DNA of 64,000 bases from JAMXLO01 sp963832895 (GTDB taxonomy: Bacteria; Pseudomonadota; Alphaproteobacteria; Acetobacterales; Acetobacteraceae), in NCBI GenBank assembly GCA_963832895.1, contig CAWHVQ010000015.1, positions 186,001 to 250,000 of the forward strand. The letters are read 5' to 3'. Positions 61,948-64,000 of this stretch are shown here, piece after piece; the first letter of the stretch is position 1, and every line of letters begins with the position of its first letter. A model generated the notes under the pieces. The model searched no databases. It was not told the origin of the DNA and saw only the letters and a list, made by a program, of their open reading frames with translations. Made by a program: the position numbers and the translations under genes.

Positions 61948-62880
61948 TTATTTGTCCGCGTCCAGCACGGCCTTCAGCTTGTCCGGCGGAACCGCGATCT
62001 TGTCGATGCCTGCCCTCTCCTGCTGCAGCAGCATGCCCACGCGGCTGTCGCGGTTGCCCCAGCCGCGGCCCAGCGCCTCGGTCAGCTCGAGCTGTGCCAG
62101 GTTGGTCAGGCGCATCGGCACGCCCACGTCACGCGCCAACTGACAGGCGAGCGACACATCCTTGTGCAGCAGGCGCAGTGCGAAGTCCGCCGGCTCGTAG
62201 CTGCCGGTGAGGAAATGATCTGACATCCGGTCGAACAGCCTGGCGCGTCCACCGGCACCCTGGCGGATCGCCTCCCACAGCGGCAGCGGATCGACGCCGG
62301 CCTTCACCCCCATGGTGAATACCTCGGCCATCGCGATGTTCGCCGCGGCACCGGCGGCGTTGTGCACCAGCTTGGCGATCGATCCGGCACCGATCGGACC
62401 GATATAGCGCGCCGCATCGCCCATCGCGTCGAGCACCGGCTTGTATTTATCGAACACCGCCTTGTCGCCGCCGACCCAGATCGCCAACCGTCCGCTGTTG
62501 GCACCGCGTGGACCACCGCTGACTGGCGCGTCGAGGAACTCCACGCCGTGCTCCGCCAACTGCGCATGCAGCGCGCGCACGACGCTGACCGCGTTGGTGG
62601 ACAGATCGAACCACGCCGCACCCTTGCGGAAACCGGACAACAGCCCGTCCTCGCCAGTGCCGACCTTCTCGACATCGGCCGGCGTCGGCAAAGAGGTGAA
62701 GACGATATCCACCGCCTCCGCCACTGCACGCGGACTTTCGGCCCAGGTGGCGCCGTTCGTCAGATGACGCGAGGCAGCCTGGCGCGACAGATCATGCACG
62801 ATGAGCTGATGGCCTGCCTTCTGCAGGTTGCTTGCCATGCCGGCACCCATCATGCCGAGCCCGATAAATCCGATCTGCAT
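61948..62880 (-). CDS. 3-hydroxyisobutyrate-dehydrogenase-like NAD(P) oxidoreductase
   Basis: A 310-residue beta-hydroxyacid dehydrogenase. Cofactor motif GFIGLGMMGAGMASNL at the N-terminus, the substrate motif DAPVSGGPRGANSG, and the catalytic Lys in IAKLVHNAAG. It should oxidise a 3-hydroxy acid or reduce the matching semialdehyde. It is followed by the LLM gene after 11 bases. Confidence 0.9.
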   Translation of the reverse strand: MQIGFIGLGMMGAGMASNLQKAGHQLIVHDLSRQAASRHLTNGATWAESPRAVAEAVDIVFTSLPTPADVEKVGTGEDGLLSGFRKGAAWFDLSTNAVSVVRALHAQLAEHGVEFLDAPVSGGPRGANSGRLAIWVGGDKAVFDKYKPVLDAMGDAARYIGPIGAGSIAKLVHNAAGAAANIAMAEVFTMGVKAGVDPLPLWEAIRQGAGGRARLFDRMSDHFLTGSYEPADFALRLLHKDVSLACQLARDVGVPMRLTNLAQLELTEALGRGWGNRDSRVGMLLQQERAGIDKIAVPPDKLKAVLDADK

Positions 62881-62957
62881 CGCTGTTCCTCCCGCGAATT
62901 GTCGGGCCCAGTCTGATCCGTGGCGGCCATCCGCTCAAGCCAGCGAGGCAACCGGGA

Positions 62958-63584
62958 TCAGACCAGACGGTGCTCCTCGACCACGAAGTGTGCCGCGTCT
63001 GCGTGATCACTCGGCACGGCGCATTCCAGATCGACCAGACTGGGGAACGCCAGCTCCGCGATACCTCCTGTGCTGACGGGCAAATGCGGGATGGTGCTGT
63101 TCGGTGCGCGTCCCTGATCGAGCACCCTGTAAAGGACCATGCCGGTAAGCCGAGGCAGGTCGCGGGCCCAGGCCGCATAGCGCTGCAGCGCAGGGTCGTC
63201 CGCAGACTCGCCCGGCAGCAACGCGATCAGTTTGATGCGCGACACCTCTCCCGATTCCGGCACAGCCACGTGTGGCTCGCAGATGACGCGGGAAACCGCA
63301 CCGATGAACGCCCGCGAATCAATATTGCATGCCGCCATTTCCGGCGAGGCATGAGCGCGCTGCCTGTCGATGTCGCTATCGAACCGTAGGATCGGGAAGC
63401 CGTCGATACGCATGTCCTGCGCGCGTGTATTCATCGCCGGCGACGCGATGACATGGTACTGCACGTAATGACGCAGGCTGGGAAACCGGCAGACCAGGGG
63501 ACCATGCACGTCAAGCCAGTGCCGACGAAACTCAGCCAGTGCTACGTCCTGTCGCCTTTGCATCAGACTTATGGCGGCTATCAT
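62958..63584 (-). CDS. EthD-domain protein
   Basis: A 208-residue protein. The N-terminal half has the EthD element FRRHWLDVHGPLV and LRHYVQYHV, a dimeric alpha/beta barrel; the second half looks like a weaker second copy. EthD proteins often accompany oxygenase systems and may bind or protonate small intermediates. It lies between the GYD gene (29 bases upstream) and the dehydrogenase gene. Confidence 0.8.
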   Translation of the reverse strand: MIAAISLMQRRQDVALAEFRRHWLDVHGPLVCRFPSLRHYVQYHVIASPAMNTRAQDMRIDGFPILRFDSDIDRQRAHASPEMAACNIDSRAFIGAVSRVICEPHVAVPESGEVSRIKLIALLPGESADDPALQRYAAWARDLPRLTGMVLYRVLDQGRAPNSTIPHLPVSTGGIAELAFPSLVDLECAVPSDHADAAHFVVEEHRLV

Positions 63585-63613
63585 TCCCCCTCGTCCATCG
63601 CTGGCATCCTGAC

Positions 63614-63907
63614 TCAGCGCAGCGAGTTGACGATCTGGCGGAACGCCTCCTCGGGGAACGCCTTCAGCGATGTGGTGCGCACATTGCCCAGCCTGCCCAA
63701 CATTAAGGTGAACCGCGCCGCCACCGCATCGTCGGGCGCGTCGTAAATCATGATCAGGTCGTAGTCGCCCATCGTCATATAGACTGAGCGGAACTGCCCG
63801 CCCATCTCCTCCAGCGTTTTCTTCGCAGTATCAACACGCTTCGGGCTTTCGCCGATCGACCGCATGCCTTGTTCGGTCCAGTTGGCGAGCATGACATAGG
63901 TCGGCAT
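63614..63907 (-). CDS. GYD-domain protein
   Basis: A 97-residue single GYD domain, starting MPTYVMLANWTEQGMRSI and with GDYDLIMIYDAPDDA, the namesake region. The fold resembles the ABM/EthD barrels. The function is unknown. It is the first gene of the four-gene minus-strand set, divergent from a gene starting at the window edge. Confidence 0.85.
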   Translation of the reverse strand: MPTYVMLANWTEQGMRSIGESPKRVDTAKKTLEEMGGQFRSVYMTMGDYDLIMIYDAPDDAVAARFTLMLGRLGNVRTTSLKAFPEEAFRQIVNSLR

Positions 63908-63977
63908 GGTCCGTCCCTCCTACTCAGTCCTTGGAACCCGGCCTAAGCTGACGACCGATCAGGGAGGGAAGCAAGTC

Positions 63978-64000
63978 ATGATCGTCCCCGAAGGCGCGCG
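63978..64000 (+). CDS. Start of a gene cut by the window edge
   Basis: An ATG at 63978 follows the strong ribosome binding site GGGAGGGAAG, and the frame stays open to the edge (MIVPEGAR). It is divergent from the GYD gene. No function can be given from seven codons. Confidence 0.5.

Noticed and set aside
1..64000. Insertion sequences, prophage, integrase, tRNA or rRNA genes
   Set aside because: I looked for transposase or integrase motifs, terminal repeats and tRNA-like cloverleaf segments and found none convincing.

Overview
The window is GC-rich, densely coded DNA from an alphaproteobacterium, most likely in Rhodospirillales/Acetobacteraceae. Supporting signs are the pdhA-pdhB-pdhC-lpdA set with a lipoyl domain on E1 beta, the lipA-RatA/Coq10 pair, the slt/dapA/smpB neighbourhood, and a wealth of CoA-transferases, DUF3500 and LLM-type oxidoreductases. 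The genus assignment is inference; no rRNA or tRNA gene was seen.

Layout. 1-9.8 kb: end of a CYTH-CHAD-type protein, a small protein with an exact 52-residue internal repeat, two zinc alcohol dehydrogenases, a DHA2-type MFS pump, a broken MBOAT O-acyltransferase with an intact AlgX/AlgJ-like partner, a TTC38-like TPR protein and a GFA-family protein. 10-19 kb: DUF3597 protein, a formyl-CoA-transferase-like CaiB protein, a degenerate thermonuclease-like protein, then the pyruvate dehydrogenase operon (pdhA, pdhB, pdhC, a 51-codon ORF, a GNAT acetyltransferase, lpdA). 19-24 kb: an orphan GspG-type pseudopilin, and an Mla-like lipid ABC transporter operon (lipoprotein, MCE protein, ATPase, STAS-permease). 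24-32 kb: lipA, RatA/Coq10-like, EF-hand protein, then dapA-smpB-molybdopterin oxidoreductase-glutathione peroxidase on the minus strand, and slt-hydrolase-pgpA on the plus strand. 32-44 kb: accessory genes, including frameshifted DUF2252 and NRAMP-like genes, an AMACR-type racemase with a DUF3500 protein, dienelactone hydrolase, a second DHA2 pump, a Uma2 relic, a branched-chain-type substrate-binding protein and a DUF4436 protein. 44-50 kb: a 13-unit TPR array protein, small NTF2/ABM proteins, a methyltransferase, and a frameshifted hydrolase-cyclase-LuxR fusion.

The most interesting locus is 51.0-61.0 kb: seven tightly packed plus-strand genes. They encode a fused FAD monooxygenase/old-yellow-enzyme of the salicylyl-CoA 5-hydroxylase or 2-aminobenzoyl-CoA monooxygenase/reductase type, an SDR, a RidA-type imine deaminase, a 2-aminobenzoate-CoA-ligase-like enzyme, an unassigned ThDP enzyme, and then histidine ammonia-lyase (hutH) and urocanate hydratase (hutU). 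No hutI or hutG is present in the window. The first four genes read as an aerobic aryl-CoA pathway for an amino- or hydroxybenzoate. Their union with hutHU and a ThDP enzyme is not an arrangement I recognise. It is bracketed by two LLM flavin oxidoreductases and a minus-strand set (3-hydroxyisobutyrate-dehydrogenase-like, EthD, GYD).

Four otherwise recognisable genes carry apparent frameshifts (MBOAT, DUF2252, NRAMP-like, hydrolase-cyclase-LuxR). Two of the frameshifts lie in homopolymers, so sequencing error and true gene decay both need to be considered.
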